Shown here one piece after another: positions 1 to 8,827 of a DNA stretch of 42,845 nt. The translations under genes were made by a program, and so were the position numbers. Position 1 is the first letter of the stretch. Each line of letters opens with the position of its first letter. The DNA comes from Clostridia bacterium (GTDB lineage: Bacteria > Bacillota > Clostridia > Christensenellales > Aristaeellaceae): assembly GCA_017532155.1 (NCBI GenBank), contig JAFXJP010000039.1, positions 1 through 42,845 of the forward strand, written 5' to 3'. The notes beneath the pieces are model-generated. The model was not told where the DNA came from. It ran no database searches and worked only from the letters and a program-made list of their open reading frames with translations.

Positions 1-585
1 AACATTCTCTTTATCTGCGGCGGCGCCTTTGACGGCCTGACCAATATGATTCAGCAGCGCATCGGCTCGCGTACGCTGGGCTTTGGCGCAAAGCTGACCA
101 GCGACGCCCGCGACGACAGCGGCGAGGTGCTGCGCCAGGTGCGTCCCGAGGATCTGATGAAATTCGGCCTGATTCCCGAATTCATCGGCCGTCTGCCCAT
201 TGTGGTGACGCTGGATAAGCTGGATGAGGACGCGCTGGTGAAGATTCTCACCCAGCCCAAGAACGCTTTGGTCAAGCAGTACGTTAAGCTCATGGAGCTG
301 GACGGCGTGGAGCTTTCGTTTGAAGACGAAGCGCTCAAGGCCATCGCCCAGCGCGCCATGCAGCAAAAGAGCGGCGCGCGCGGCCTGCGTGCCATTATCG
401 AAAAGGCGCTGCTGGACACGATGTTCGATCTGCCCTCCCGCAAGGATGTGACGGCCTGCGCGGTGACCCGCGAGGTGATCACCGACGGCGCAAAGCCTGC
501 GCTGACGGTCGCAGCCCACGCCTCCAAAACGCGCAAAACCGCGAAAAAGGCGCTGCCCGAAGCAGAACAATCCGACGCGGTGTAA
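1..585 (+). CDS. clpX: ATP-dependent Clp protease ATP-binding subunit ClpX, C-terminal part
   Basis: The frame is open from base 1, so the gene begins before the window; about 194 codons remain. ClpX is the AAA+ unfoldase that feeds substrates to the ClpP protease in the cytoplasm. Visible family sequence includes FICGGAF at the very start, the GFG loop region, [21 protein letters not shown] and the sensor-2 motif GARGLR (bases 373-390) in the small C-terminal domain. The last 25 or so residues are a Lys/Ala-rich tail ([15 protein letters not shown]) not typical of the core family. The N-terminal zinc domain and Walker motifs lie outside the window. A strong hairpin terminator follows. Identification is secure; only completeness is unknown. 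Confidence 0.96.
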   Translation, partial: NILFICGGAFDGLTNMIQQRIGSRTLGFGAKLTSDARDDSGEVLRQVRPEDLMKFGLIPEFIGRLPIVVTLDKLDEDALVKILTQPKNALVKQYVKLMELDGVELSFEDEALKAIAQRAMQQKSGARGLRAIIEKALLDTMFDLPSRKDVTACAVTREVITDGAKPALTVAAHASKTRKTAKKALPEAEQSDAV

Positions 586-600
586 ATCAATAACAAAATG

Positions 601-636
601 ACAGGCACAGTGGACCCATCCGCTGTGCCTGTTCTT
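601..636 (+). terminator. Intrinsic terminator after clpX
   Basis: A 13-bp stem (601-613 with 620-632, one G-T pair) around a 6-nt loop is followed by a short T-rich tail. It starts 15 bases after the clpX stop. Confidence 0.8.
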
Positions 637-663
637 GTAAACGGCAGATAAAGATGGTATGAT
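635..663 (+). promoter_or_regulatory. Probable sigma-A promoter of the cat gene
   Basis: TTGTAA (635-640) and TATGAT (658-663) are separated by exactly 17 bases, immediately after the clpX terminator and 39 bases before the cat start. The -10 matches 5 of 6 consensus positions and the -35 matches 4 of 6. Confidence 0.5.
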
Positions 664-702
664 AAAAAGCGGAACGAAAAGCCTGGGCAGAAAGGAATAA
701 TT

Positions 703-1323
703 ATGGCATTCAGATTGATTGATATTGAAAACTGGGAGCGTAAAGAGTTTTACGAGCATTTTATCAACCAAGTGGTTTGTACATATTCTGTTGTTGTCAA
801 CCTTGACATTACGAACCTGAAGAATCACAGACTCTATCCTGCGATGATTTGGCTGCTGACCAAAACAGTGAACGATATGCCTGAATTTCGAACTTCTCTG
901 ACTTCGGAAGGTCTTGGTATTTACGATGAAATGCATCCCATGTACACGGTATTCAATAAAGAAAAGAAGAACTTTTCGGGTATCTGGTCTTATTTTTCGG
1001 AAGATTATGATACTTTCTTGAAGAATTACGAGATTGACGCTGAAAAGTACAGCACCTCCACCCGTTATGCACCCAAAGATGGAACGCCGTCCAATTCATT
1101 CAACATTTCTATGGTTCCGTGGCTGGAATTTGCCGGATTCAACATCAATGTTTTCGATGACGGGCATTTTCTGCTGCCGATTTTCACAATGGGTAAATAC
1201 TTTGAGCGGGATGGTAAACGCATGCTTCCGCTTGCCATACAGGTACATCACGCTGTCTGTGATGGGTATCATGTCGGCCTGTTCGTTGAGAAGCTTCAAA
1301 ACTATATTGACCATTTTTGCTGA
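703..1323 (+). CDS. cat: Type A chloramphenicol O-acetyltransferase
   Basis: The 206-residue product has the length and motifs of trimeric type A chloramphenicol acetyltransferases, which move acetyl from acetyl-CoA to the 3-hydroxyl of chloramphenicol. The catalytic motif HHAVCDG is at residues 182-188, with the general-base His at 183 and the structural Asp at 187. The NWERKEF segment near residue 11 and FNISMVPW with the conserved Ser are also present. The start has AGAAAGGA six bases upstream. The gene has its own promoter and terminator. It is visibly more AT-rich than clpX before it and the MATE gene after it, which suggests acquisition by transfer (inference). Substrate range cannot be told from sequence; some family members act on other molecules. 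Confidence 0.9.
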   Translation: MAFRLIDIENWERKEFYEHFINQVVCTYSVVVNLDITNLKNHRLYPAMIWLLTKTVNDMPEFRTSLTSEGLGIYDEMHPMYTVFNKEKKNFSGIWSYFSEDYDTFLKNYEIDAEKYSTSTRYAPKDGTPSNSFNISMVPWLEFAGFNINVFDDGHFLLPIFTMGKYFERDGKRMLPLAIQVHHAVCDGYHVGLFVEKLQNYIDHFC

Positions 1324-1346
1324 AATACAAATTCCAATTTGTAAAG

Positions 1347-1391
1347 CAGTAAAGTCAGACTGAATTTTCAGCCTGGTTTTTACTGTTTTTC
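1347..1391 (+). terminator. Probable intrinsic terminator after cat
   Basis: CAGTAAA (1347-1353) pairs with TTTACTG (1379-1385). An inner imperfect CAGACTGA/TCAGCCTG stem lies between them, and TTTTT follows. Confidence 0.6.
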
Positions 1392-1400
1392 TATTGTTTT

Positions 1401-1431
1401 TTGCTTTCCAGTGGGAAATATATGATATAAT
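1401..1431 (+). promoter_or_regulatory. Possible promoter of the MATE gene
   Basis: A perfect TATAAT lies at 1426-1431, 47 bases before the chosen start. The only -35-like element, TTGCTT (1401-1406), is 19 bases away, which is longer than ideal. Confidence 0.35.
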
Positions 1432-1478
1432 TGTCATACTACGGTTGCAGAGTGTGGAAAGAACAGAGGAAAAAGACA

Positions 1479-2846
1479 ATGGCAGGAAACAGAAAAAGCG
1501 TAGATATGACTGAGGGTTCCATCTGGCGGCACCTGCTTTTGTTTGCCGTGCCGATGCTGATCGGCCAGATTTTTCAGCAGCTATATAATACTGTGGACAG
1601 CGTGGTGGTCGGCCAGTTTGTCGGCAAGCAGGCGCTGGCGGCGGTGGGCTCGACGGGCAATATTATCAACGCGCTGATCGGTTTTTTCTCCGGTCTTTCG
1701 ATGGGCGCGGGCGTGGTGATCAGCCAGTGCTTTGGCGCCAAGGATAAAAAGGGCGTACATGACGCAGTGCATACCGCCATTCTTTTGACCTTTGCGGCGG
1801 CTGCTTTCTGCACAATTCTGGGCTGCGTTGCAACCGATCCGCTGCTGCGCATGATGTCAACGCCTGATGACGTAATCGCCGAGGCATCCACCTACTTGCG
1901 CATTTATTTCGGCGGCATTGTGGGCCTGATGGTGTATAACATCGGCGCGGGCATTCTGCGCGCGGTGGGCGACAGCCGCCGTCCGCTGTACTTTTTGATT
2001 TTCTCTGCCTGCACCAATGTGGTGCTGGATTTGCTGCTTGTCATCGTGTTGAAGATGGGCGTAGCGGGCGTTGCCTGGGCGACGGTCATTTCTCAGGTGG
2101 CGTCGGCCATTCTGATTCTGATGCTGCTTTCGCGCACGCAGGAAGATCATCGGCTGGTTTATCGTGATCTGCACATTCATGGGCATGTGCTGCGCCGCGT
2201 GCTAAAAATCGGTCTGCCGGCGGCGATTCAGACAAGCGTTGTGTCTTTTTCCAATGTGTTTGTGCAGGCGTATATCAATGCTTTCCAGTCCGACTGTATG
2301 GCGGGCTGGACCAGCTACAACCGTCTGGACGCCTTTGCCTGGCTGCCGATGATGTGCCTGGGCATGGCCAACACCACGTTTGTTGGACAGAATCTGGGCG
2401 CGGGCAACATTGCGCGCGTGAAAAAGGGTGTGCGGGCAGGCCTGGTGATGTCTGCAGCCGGAACGACGGTGATCGTCGCGATTCTGATGCTGTTTGCGGA
2501 TGAAGCGCTGAGGCTGTTCAACAGCGATCCTCAGGTGCTTGAATATGGACGGATGTTCGTGTTGTGGATGTCGCCGTTCTATATCCCGTATTGTGCGATG
2601 CAGATTTATTCCGGCGCGCTGCGCGGCGCGGGGGACGGCTTGTCGCCGATGATCATCACCATCTCTTCGTTTGTTGTGTTCAGGCAGCTGTTCCTGCTGA
2701 TTGGCACGCAGTTTATCGATAGCCCGCTGCTTGTGGGCATGAGCTATCCGGCGGGCTGGGTGCTGGCCAGCGTATGCACAACGCTGGTGTATCACAGCGG
2801 CCGCTGGGAGAGGAATGTGCGCGCGGCGCAGGGGAAGACAGCTTAA
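1479..2846 (+). CDS. MATE family multidrug/cation antiporter
   Basis: The 455-residue integral membrane protein fits the multidrug and toxic compound extrusion family (NorM/DinF-like), which uses Na+ or H+ gradients to export cationic compounds. It opens with MTEGSIWRHLLLFAVPMLIG, followed by QQLYNTVDSVVVGQFVG, the standard first helix and helix 1-2 loop. About twelve hydrophobic segments in two similar halves follow. The second half contains FVGQNLGAGN, the counterpart of ISQCFGAKD in the first. The frame is open upstream to 1431, but the ATG at 1479 has AGAGGA eight bases before it and gives the usual family N-terminus. Substrate is unknown. It sits next to cat, so two possible drug-resistance genes are adjacent, though each has separate signals. 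Confidence 0.92.
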   Translation: MAGNRKSVDMTEGSIWRHLLLFAVPMLIGQIFQQLYNTVDSVVVGQFVGKQALAAVGSTGNIINALIGFFSGLSMGAGVVISQCFGAKDKKGVHDAVHTAILLTFAAAAFCTILGCVATDPLLRMMSTPDDVIAEASTYLRIYFGGIVGLMVYNIGAGILRAVGDSRRPLYFLIFSACTNVVLDLLLVIVLKMGVAGVAWATVISQVASAILILMLLSRTQEDHRLVYRDLHIHGHVLRRVLKIGLPAAIQTSVVSFSNVFVQAYINAFQSDCMAGWTSYNRLDAFAWLPMMCLGMANTTFVGQNLGAGNIARVKKGVRAGLVMSAAGTTVIVAILMLFADEALRLFNSDPQVLEYGRMFVLWMSPFYIPYCAMQIYSGALRGAGDGLSPMIITISSFVVFRQLFLLIGTQFIDSPLLVGMSYPAGWVLASVCTTLVYHSGRWERNVRAAQGKTA

Positions 2847-2907
2847 ACTGAAATTGACAAATATTACCATGGTGATATAATGACATATAAGAAAGGAGGC
2901 GACTGGC

Positions 2908-3804
2908 GTGGAAAAGGAATTAAAGAAGGCGAAATTTCGCCTGATGACATTGGCGGATGAAGGCCTGTTCTACAGATTTGCTTCACAGACACGCAACGAT
3001 CTTTCTGCGCACACGCGCTTTGCTTTTTTGAGTATATACATGCCGTTTGTCAATGTATACATCCGTGAGACGGAGCATTTTCTGCTGATCGTTTTATTCG
3101 ATACGGTACATAAGCGTCTGGCTTGTCTGCCGCCGCTGGGAGATTGGGCCAATTATTCCCTCAAGCGTCCGCTGGAGAGCTATCGCAGCGTTTTTCGGGC
3201 GCTGAAGGCAGATTTTGTCATGATCGACGTAGGCGAATGGATGCTCCCTGCGCTGCAGGCGGCGGGGCTGGATACTGCGCATATACAGCATGATGCAGAG
3301 GAAAGAGACTGCGTATTCATGGCGCGGGATTATGCGCTGTCGCTCATGCGGGAGCAGACAAAACAGGAAATTGAGAAAAACAGCGCATCACATGCGCTAC
3401 GGTGGCTGGATTACAGCGACGAAAGAAAGGAAATGTTCCTGCAGGCGATTAAGGCTGTGTTTGATACGCGGCTGAAAAAGCTGGATGCAGAGCGGCTGTA
3501 CGCGCAATTGCTTGATTTGCTTGCGCCGCTGGATATCAGGCTGAGCATGCTGGTGAGCGAGAATAATGTACTGGGTCTGCTGGCCTATCGGCTGATAGAT
3601 AGCCAGATGGAAATTCTGATGCATTATGCAGCGGCGCGGCCCAAGGGTGTGGAGGCTGTGATGCGCCAGCGGATTTGCGAGAGCATGGGCGCGGAGGCGC
3701 GCAAGATTTTTATTGCCGGCGCATATTATGATAAATCGCTTGTCGCTGGCAAACAGGCGGAATTGCGCAGCCAGCAGCTGTTCAATTACGTGATACACGG
3801 GTAA
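2908..3804 (+). CDS. DUF2156/phosphatidylglycerol lysyltransferase C-domain-like protein (tentative)
   Basis: The 298-residue soluble protein starts with GTG, with AAAGGAGG eight bases upstream. The N-terminal half (FRLMTLADEGLFYRF, later PPLGDWANYSLKRPLE) resembles DUF2156, a tandem GNAT-fold family related to the aminoacyl-phospholipid synthase domain of MprF. The second half (about residues 150-298) has the alternating helix/strand pattern expected of a second GNAT-like domain, but I see no diagnostic catalytic motif. There are no membrane segments or signal peptide. It stands alone, with a strong terminator eight bases after its stop. Function is unknown, and the family call is a pattern resemblance only. 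Confidence 0.5.
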   Translation: MEKELKKAKFRLMTLADEGLFYRFASQTRNDLSAHTRFAFLSIYMPFVNVYIRETEHFLLIVLFDTVHKRLACLPPLGDWANYSLKRPLESYRSVFRALKADFVMIDVGEWMLPALQAAGLDTAHIQHDAEERDCVFMARDYALSLMREQTKQEIEKNSASHALRWLDYSDERKEMFLQAIKAVFDTRLKKLDAERLYAQLLDLLAPLDIRLSMLVSENNVLGLLAYRLIDSQMEILMHYAAARPKGVEAVMRQRICESMGAEARKIFIAGAYYDKSLVAGKQAELRSQQLFNYVIHG

Positions 3805-3811
3805 TTATTTT

Positions 3812-3838
3812 GGCACGGCCTGGCGCCGTGCCTTTTTT
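3812..3838 (+). terminator. Intrinsic terminator
   Basis: A perfect 8-bp stem GGCACGGC/GCCGTGCC (3812-3819 with 3825-3832) with a 5-nt loop is followed by six T residues. Confidence 0.93.
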
Positions 3839-3881
3839 AGCCCTGCAAAGTGTAACAAAATAGAAATGAAACAACTTTGAT

Positions 3882-3911
3882 TTGACACATAATTGTAATA
3901 TGAGTTAAAAT
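3882..3911 (+). promoter_or_regulatory. Sigma-A promoter for the exported protein (and possibly ftsK)
   Basis: A consensus TTGACA (3882-3887) is 18 bases from TAAAAT (3906-3911), in an AT-rich gap 22 bases before the next start codon. Confidence 0.65.
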
Positions 3912-3933
3912 ACAAAGGAACGGAGGTGAGACT

Positions 3934-5025
3934 GTGCGCAAAAAACTGATCGCGCTTTTTTGTATGGTACTTTGGATGACGCAGCTTTCTTCTGCCTGGG
4001 CAGCGGGCATTTCACCGCTGACGGAGCAGGGACAGGAAGGATCGATTACATATATTTCTTTGGCGGATGAAAATCTGGACGCCTGGCTGCAGGCGCGGCT
4101 GAATATGGATGATGCGCTGATTCTTCTGCGCAGCGGTGCGGAGATTACCGGCACAACAGATGTATTTCAGTTTGAAAAGGACGGCATAGAATATGCCAGC
4201 GTACGTTTCACCCAGCAGGGAAAGATTCGCTTTGGCCGTTACGGACAGACTGTCAGCACGGTGCTGCTGGATATGACAAACGGCGGTGAGGCAGCGCTGG
4301 AGAGCGTGCTGGGCGATCTGGAATCGCTGGAGGCGTTCCTTGATCTGTATGTAGAAGAAAAGGTGCTGCCGTCGATCAATACCTATCTGGACGTATCAGA
4401 GTTATTGCCGGTGCCGCTGGAAAATGTGTATCTGGCGCAGGACGGGCTGACGATTCATTATCCGGCGGACCGTTTCAGTTTCTTTTCTGGCAACAGCGGC
4501 GCAGTGGAAATCAAATATTATGAGCTGGCAGAAGTGCTGCCGCTTCAGGCTGGAGTAGCGCCGGATGCGGCGCAGCTTATGATGACGGCAGCGGCAAAAG
4601 GCATGCTGCCGGGCGTAGCGGATGTATGGCTGGATATGACGCTCTCCGGTGCGCTGGCTGTGTTTGGAACGATAACAGATCCGGACTATATTGCGGACGG
4701 CGAAATCTACGAGCTGGAGCGGCCGTCGCTGCGCGGCGTGCAATTGATTGCTCCCATGGATGCACAGATGGATGCACAGTGCCAGCTGACGGGGATCCGT
4801 TCTCAGCGCGTGAATATGTATGGCCTGATGACGGGCGTGACCGAAAAAAACACAGGCCGGCAAACGCTGGGAGAGCCGATGGCAAGCGTGCAGATAGATG
4901 CTGCGGCGGCTGAAAGCTACCGTGTGGCAGAAGGCAGCGTGGATATTTATCAGGCAGGCGATTATCAACTGAAAATGTATTACGATACAAACGACATACT
5001 TTTTGCAGCGGAAATCAGCCGCTGA
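3934..5025 (+). CDS. Exported protein of unknown function upstream of ftsK
   Basis: The 363-residue protein starts with GTG behind a good CGGAGGTGA site (3921-3929). The N-terminus is a clear Sec signal peptide: MRKK, a hydrophobic stretch to about residue 20, then SSAWA before Ala-Gly as the likely cleavage site. No lipobox Cys, anchor or known domain is evident. The mature part is acidic, with mixed alpha/beta character; a central piece (ENVYLAQDGLTIHYP) looks like a beta-rich extracellular domain. It ends 18 bases before ftsK and shares its promoter region, so the two may be co-transcribed. I do not recognise the family. Confidence 0.75.
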   Translation: MRKKLIALFCMVLWMTQLSSAWAAGISPLTEQGQEGSITYISLADENLDAWLQARLNMDDALILLRSGAEITGTTDVFQFEKDGIEYASVRFTQQGKIRFGRYGQTVSTVLLDMTNGGEAALESVLGDLESLEAFLDLYVEEKVLPSINTYLDVSELLPVPLENVYLAQDGLTIHYPADRFSFFSGNSGAVEIKYYELAEVLPLQAGVAPDAAQLMMTAAAKGMLPGVADVWLDMTLSGALAVFGTITDPDYIADGEIYELERPSLRGVQLIAPMDAQMDAQCQLTGIRSQRVNMYGLMTGVTEKNTGRQTLGEPMASVQIDAAAAESYRVAEGSVDIYQAGDYQLKMYYDTNDILFAAEISR

Positions 5026-5043
5026 CAGACCAAGGAGGATATC

Positions 5044-7821
5044 ATGGCGCAAAGCAAAAAGGCACAGATCACTACAACGGCGCGGGGCGGCCCGGTGCGC
5101 ATGGCGCTGGGCTGCATGCTCATTGCGCTGGGCTGTGGCTGGGGGATAGCGCTGCTGGCGAATACCTCCTCGGCGTTTGTTTCGCTGCAGCTGCTGCGCG
5201 ATACTGCGCATGGCCTGGCAGGGTCGCTTTGCACGCTTCTGCCGGTGTTTACCATTTGGGGCGGTGTGCAGCTGTGCGTATCGGCCAGACGACGGGCTTC
5301 GGTGCGGGCGTATTTCATTGCGCTGATCATGTATGTGATTCTTCTGGCGATTCTGACGCTGTGGAGCAGCATTGGCGATCAGACGCTGATGACCTATATT
5401 GCCAACTGTAATAAAACCTGGCTCGGCCTGCAGGATCATACCTCCTTTGGCGCGTATCTGACAGGCGCGTATAACCTGCGCGCCTTTAACGGCGGTATGC
5501 TGGCGGGCGGAGGCCTGATTGGCATGCTGTTAGCCTTCCCTTTGTATTGCACATATTTTGGCACGGCAGGCAGCGCCTTTATCCTGTGCGCGGTGGAGCT
5601 TTTGCTGCTGCTGTGGCTTTTCCGCCTGAATCCCTTTGAAATGTGGCGCACGGTGAATGTTCGCCGCGAGGAAAAAATGCAGAATCAGCCTGAAGCAGAC
5701 GCGGAAGAATACGCGCCGCAGATGGAGCCTCAGCGCCGTCAGGTGGCGATGGAGCCGCTGATTCCGCAGCAGCAGGTCACCTATTCGCGCGGCACCAGCG
5801 TGCAAAGCGATGTGGAGGAAAGCTATCTGGTGCCCGAACAGCAGCAGTACGAGGAATATCAGCAGCCCACGCCGCAGGACCGCGGCTTTGTGCCGGTGGA
5901 AACGGGCGTGCTTTATGAGGAGCATATTCCGGTGGGCGACGACTATAAGCCTGTGCAGGAGCCCAAAAAGCGCACGTCCACGCGCCGTGCTGCACGGCAT
6001 GAGCAGCCTTCTGTGCAGCCTGCAGCGCCTGTGCAGGAAAAGCAGGAAGAGACTGTGCCGTGGTATTCCGATGAGGAACTGAAGGCGCAAAAGCAAAAAC
6101 CCTACGAAGCGCCGCAGATGGAGCAGCAGTCCTTTGAGGCGCCTGTACAGCCGGTTATGCCTGAAAAGAAAGCGCCGTCTGTGCGCGCCGGCAGTCATGT
6201 GACGGGCGAAATCAAGCAGGTGTATACCGATCCTGCCGTCGATCTTGGCAGCAAGCGCATTCCCATCAATCCGCGCAGCGAAGAAGCGCCGCGCGAGGAT
6301 CCCTTTGCGGTTAAGCACACCAAGGAGGCCATGCGCGCGGTGAGCGGCGAATACAGCGTGCCGCCGCTGATGCTGCTCAAAGATCCGCAGCGCCAACTGG
6401 TGGATACCACGGCCGAGGACAACGAGCGCGCCGCACTGCTGGAGCATACGCTGTCGTCCTTTAATATCGATGCGAAGGTTTCGTATGTGGTGCATGGTCC
6501 GGCCATCACGCGCTTTGCGCTGAAACTGGCGGACGGCGTGAACGTCAACCGTCTGAACAACATTTCCAACAACCTGGCCATGACCATGCAGGCGGTAGGC
6601 TTGCGTATTGAGATTCCCATTCCCGGCACCTCGCTGGTGGGCATCGAAGTGCCCAACAAGAAGGTGAGCATGGTCACCTTCAAGGAAGTGCTCGACAGTC
6701 CCGCCATGCGGCAGAATCCCTCGCCCACAGCGGTGGCCATGGGTAAGGATATTACCGGCACGCCGATCATCTGCGACCTGTCCGACATGCCTCACCTGCT
6801 GATTGCCGGCGCCACTGGCAGCGGTAAATCGGTGTGTATCAACTCCATTATCATGAGCATTCTTTACCGCGCCACGCCGCAGCAGGTGCGCATGCTGATG
6901 ATTGACCCCAAGCTTGTCGAACTGCAGCCCTACAACGGCATTCCGCATCTGCTGACGGAGGTTGTCAGCGATCCCAAAAAGGCTGCGGCGGCGCTGGACT
7001 GGGTGGTGCAGGAGATGGGCGACCGCTATCGCCGCTTCCAGCAGACGGGCGTGCGCAATATTGCCGGTTATAACGGCAAGATGAAAAATGAAGCCGATAA
7101 AATGCCCGATATCGTGGTGATCATCGACGAATTCAGCGACCTGATGGTGCAGTGCCGCAAGCAGGTGGAAGAATCCATCCAGCGCCTGGCCGCACTGGCG
7201 CGCGCGGCGGGCATTTACATGATCGTTGCTACGCAGCGTCCTTCTGTTGATGTTATCACCGGCGTTATCAAGGCCAACATCCCCAGCCGCATCGCTTTCG
7301 CGGTGGCCAATAACGTGGACAGCCGCACGATCATCGACTCTAACGGCGCTGAAAAGCTGCTGGGCAAGGGCGACATGCTCTACTTCCCGCGCAGCGAGTT
7401 CCGCCCCATCCGTGTGCAGGGTTGCTTTGTGTCGGATAACGAAGTGTCGGCCATCACCGATTATATCAAGGATAACAACGACGCGACATATGATTCCCGC
7501 GTGGATGAGCATATGGAGCGCGCGGCCCGCGAGGAGGCTGAGGCCAATGCGGCAGCCAACCATCCCAATGATCCGGAATACCAGGTCAATACCGAAAATG
7601 AGCTTTTGCAGCGCGCCATTGAAATGGCCGTTGAAAGCGGACAGATGTCTATTTCCATGCTGAGAAGACGACTGGGCCTGGGACATTCCCGCGCGGGCAA
7701 ACTGATTGACACCATGGCCAACATGGGCATCGTATCGCAGGATGAGGGACCCAAGCCCAGAAGGACGCTCATCACCCGCGAAGACTATATCAAAATGCAA
7801 GGACAAATCCTTGATGAATAA
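5044..7821 (+). CDS. ftsK: DNA translocase FtsK/SpoIIIE
   Basis: The 925-residue membrane-anchored DNA pump clears chromosome ends from the closing septum or forespore. The N-terminus has four or five hydrophobic segments between residues about 20 and 195. A long Gln/Pro/Glu-rich linker runs to about 420. The RecA-like motor follows, with Walker A GATGSGKS at 589-596 and Walker B VVIIDE at 691-696. The C-terminal winged-helix gamma domain (LLQRAIEMAVESGQMSISML, then RRRLGLGHSRAGKLIDTM) reads the polar KOPS/SRS DNA sequences that set direction. Start: ATG with AGGAGGA (5033-5039). The sequence alone does not separate FtsK from SpoIIIE; both names are used for this architecture in Clostridia. 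A strong terminator follows at once. Confidence 0.96.
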   Translation: MAQSKKAQITTTARGGPVRMALGCMLIALGCGWGIALLANTSSAFVSLQLLRDTAHGLAGSLCTLLPVFTIWGGVQLCVSARRRASVRAYFIALIMYVILLAILTLWSSIGDQTLMTYIANCNKTWLGLQDHTSFGAYLTGAYNLRAFNGGMLAGGGLIGMLLAFPLYCTYFGTAGSAFILCAVELLLLLWLFRLNPFEMWRTVNVRREEKMQNQPEADAEEYAPQMEPQRRQVAMEPLIPQQQVTYSRGTSVQSDVEESYLVPEQQQYEEYQQPTPQDRGFVPVETGVLYEEHIPVGDDYKPVQEPKKRTSTRRAARHEQPSVQPAAPVQEKQEETVPWYSDEELKAQKQKPYEAPQMEQQSFEAPVQPVMPEKKAPSVRAGSHVTGEIKQVYTDPAVDLGSKRIPINPRSEEAPREDPFAVKHTKEAMRAVSGEYSVPPLMLLKDPQRQLVDTTAEDNERAALLEHTLSSFNIDAKVSYVVHGPAITRFALKLADGVNVNRLNNISNNLAMTMQAVGLRIEIPIPGTSLVGIEVPNKKVSMVTFKEVLDSPAMRQNPSPTAVAMGKDITGTPIICDLSDMPHLLIAGATGSGKSVCINSIIMSILYRATPQQVRMLMIDPKLVELQPYNGIPHLLTEVVSDPKKAAAALDWVVQEMGDRYRRFQQTGVRNIAGYNGKMKNEADKMPDIVVIIDEFSDLMVQCRKQVEESIQRLAALARAAGIYMIVATQRPSVDVITGVIKANIPSRIAFAVANNVDSRTIIDSNGAEKLLGKGDMLYFPRSEFRPIRVQGCFVSDNEVSAITDYIKDNNDATYDSRVDEHMERAAREEAEANAAANHPNDPEYQVNTENELLQRAIEMAVESGQMSISMLRRRLGLGHSRAGKLIDTMANMGIVSQDEGPKPRRTLITREDYIKMQGQILDE

Positions 7822-7826
7822 GCTGA

Positions 7827-7862
7827 AAGCCGGGATGAAAAATCCCGGCTTCTTCTATATTT
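7827..7862 (+). terminator. Intrinsic terminator after ftsK
   Basis: A perfect 10-bp stem AAGCCGGGAT/ATCCCGGCTT (7827-7836 with 7842-7851) around GAAAA is followed by a T-rich stretch. Confidence 0.88.
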
Positions 7863-7876
7863 TCGGCGGTTTGGGC

Positions 7877-7905
7877 TTTTCAGTCTGTGTAATTTGTGTT
7901 ATAAT
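7877..7905 (+). promoter_or_regulatory. Extended -10 sigma-A promoter of the yicC-rsmA gene run
   Basis: TTTTCA (7877-7882), a 17-base spacer, then TATAAT (7900-7905) preceded by TGT, an extended -10. It lies 27 bases before the yicC start, and I found no other clear promoter before 21841. Confidence 0.65.
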
Positions 7906-7932
7906 CATTTGATAGCAAGGGAGGGGTCAACT

Positions 7933-8805
7933 ATGCGCAGTATGACGGGCTATGGACGCACACTCTGTGTGCAGGACGGCCGCGAGATGACGGTGGAAGT
8001 CAAATCCGTCAACCATCGTTTTCTGGACGTATCGCCCAGATTGCCCAGGCACCTGGGCTTTGCGGAGGATATGCTCCGTAAGCTGATTGGTGAAAACATG
8101 CAGCGCGGCCATGTGGATGTGTTTGTCACATACCGCAACAGCCGCTCTGATGCGCGCAAGGTGACGCTCGATGCTGCGCTGGCGAGCGCGTACCGCGACG
8201 CCATGGCGGAGCTTTCTGCTGCCACGGGCGCGGAGAATAACGTGTCGCTGTATGAATATGCGCAATTGCCCGATGTATTGACGGTTACCGAACAGGAAGA
8301 GGACCGCGAGGCGGTCGGCGCGCTTTTGCGTGAAACGCTGCTGGGCGCTCTCAGGGAAGCGGACGCCATGCGTCTGCGCGAGGGCGAAGCGCTGAAGGCG
8401 GATCTTTCGTTCCATCTGGAATGCCTGGAAAAGCTGCGCCAGCAGATCGCGTCCCGTGCGCCTGGCGTGACGGAGGATTATCGCGTGCGTCTTTTGCAGC
8501 GTATTGAGGAATGCGGCGTGACGGAAATCGATCAGCAGCGCCTCATTCAGGAGGTGGCGATCTTCGCCGACCGCGCCGCGATTGATGAGGAAATCTCGCG
8601 CCTGGATTCGCATATCCGTCAGGCTTACAAGCTGATGAACGGCGAGGAAATGTGCGGCAGCAAACTGAACTTCCTTGTACAGGAAATGAACCGCGAGGTG
8701 AATACCATCGGCTCCAAGGCCATGGATGCGGACATCGCCAAGATGGTGGTGGACGCAAAATCCGAGATTGAGAAACTGCGCGAACAGATCCAGAATGTGG
8801 AATAA
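7933..8805 (+). CDS. yicC: YicC/YloC family endoribonuclease
   Basis: The 290-residue protein opens with MRSMTGYGR, the hallmark N-terminus of the family, and continues with VEVKSVNHRFLDV. The C-terminal region (DEEISRLDSHIRQ, GSKLNFLVQEMNREVNTIGSKA) is the DUF1732 part. The family is now described as endoribonuclease in E. coli and B. subtilis; the catalytic details are not visible here. The frame is open back to 7894, but the ATG at 7933 has GGGAGGGG six bases upstream and gives the canonical start. It is the first gene of the long run. In Bacillus and many Clostridia a small remA gene sits between yicC and gmk; here there are only 22 bases. Confidence 0.94.
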   Translation: MRSMTGYGRTLCVQDGREMTVEVKSVNHRFLDVSPRLPRHLGFAEDMLRKLIGENMQRGHVDVFVTYRNSRSDARKVTLDAALASAYRDAMAELSAATGAENNVSLYEYAQLPDVLTVTEQEEDREAVGALLRETLLGALREADAMRLREGEALKADLSFHLECLEKLRQQIASRAPGVTEDYRVRLLQRIEECGVTEIDQQRLIQEVAIFADRAAIDEEISRLDSHIRQAYKLMNGEEMCGSKLNFLVQEMNREVNTIGSKAMDADIAKMVVDAKSEIEKLREQIQNVE

Positions 8806-8827
8806 TTGCGAAGGAGACAGTTGATCG

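Noticed and set aside
5530-7806. 758-codon open frame on the minus strand opposite ftsK, and similar long antisense frames such as 8543-10681 and 28025-29869
   Set aside because: They lie wholly opposite genes with clear motifs, read as His/Arg/Leu-rich low-similarity protein and lack ribosome sites; they result from the GC-rich codon use of the real strand.
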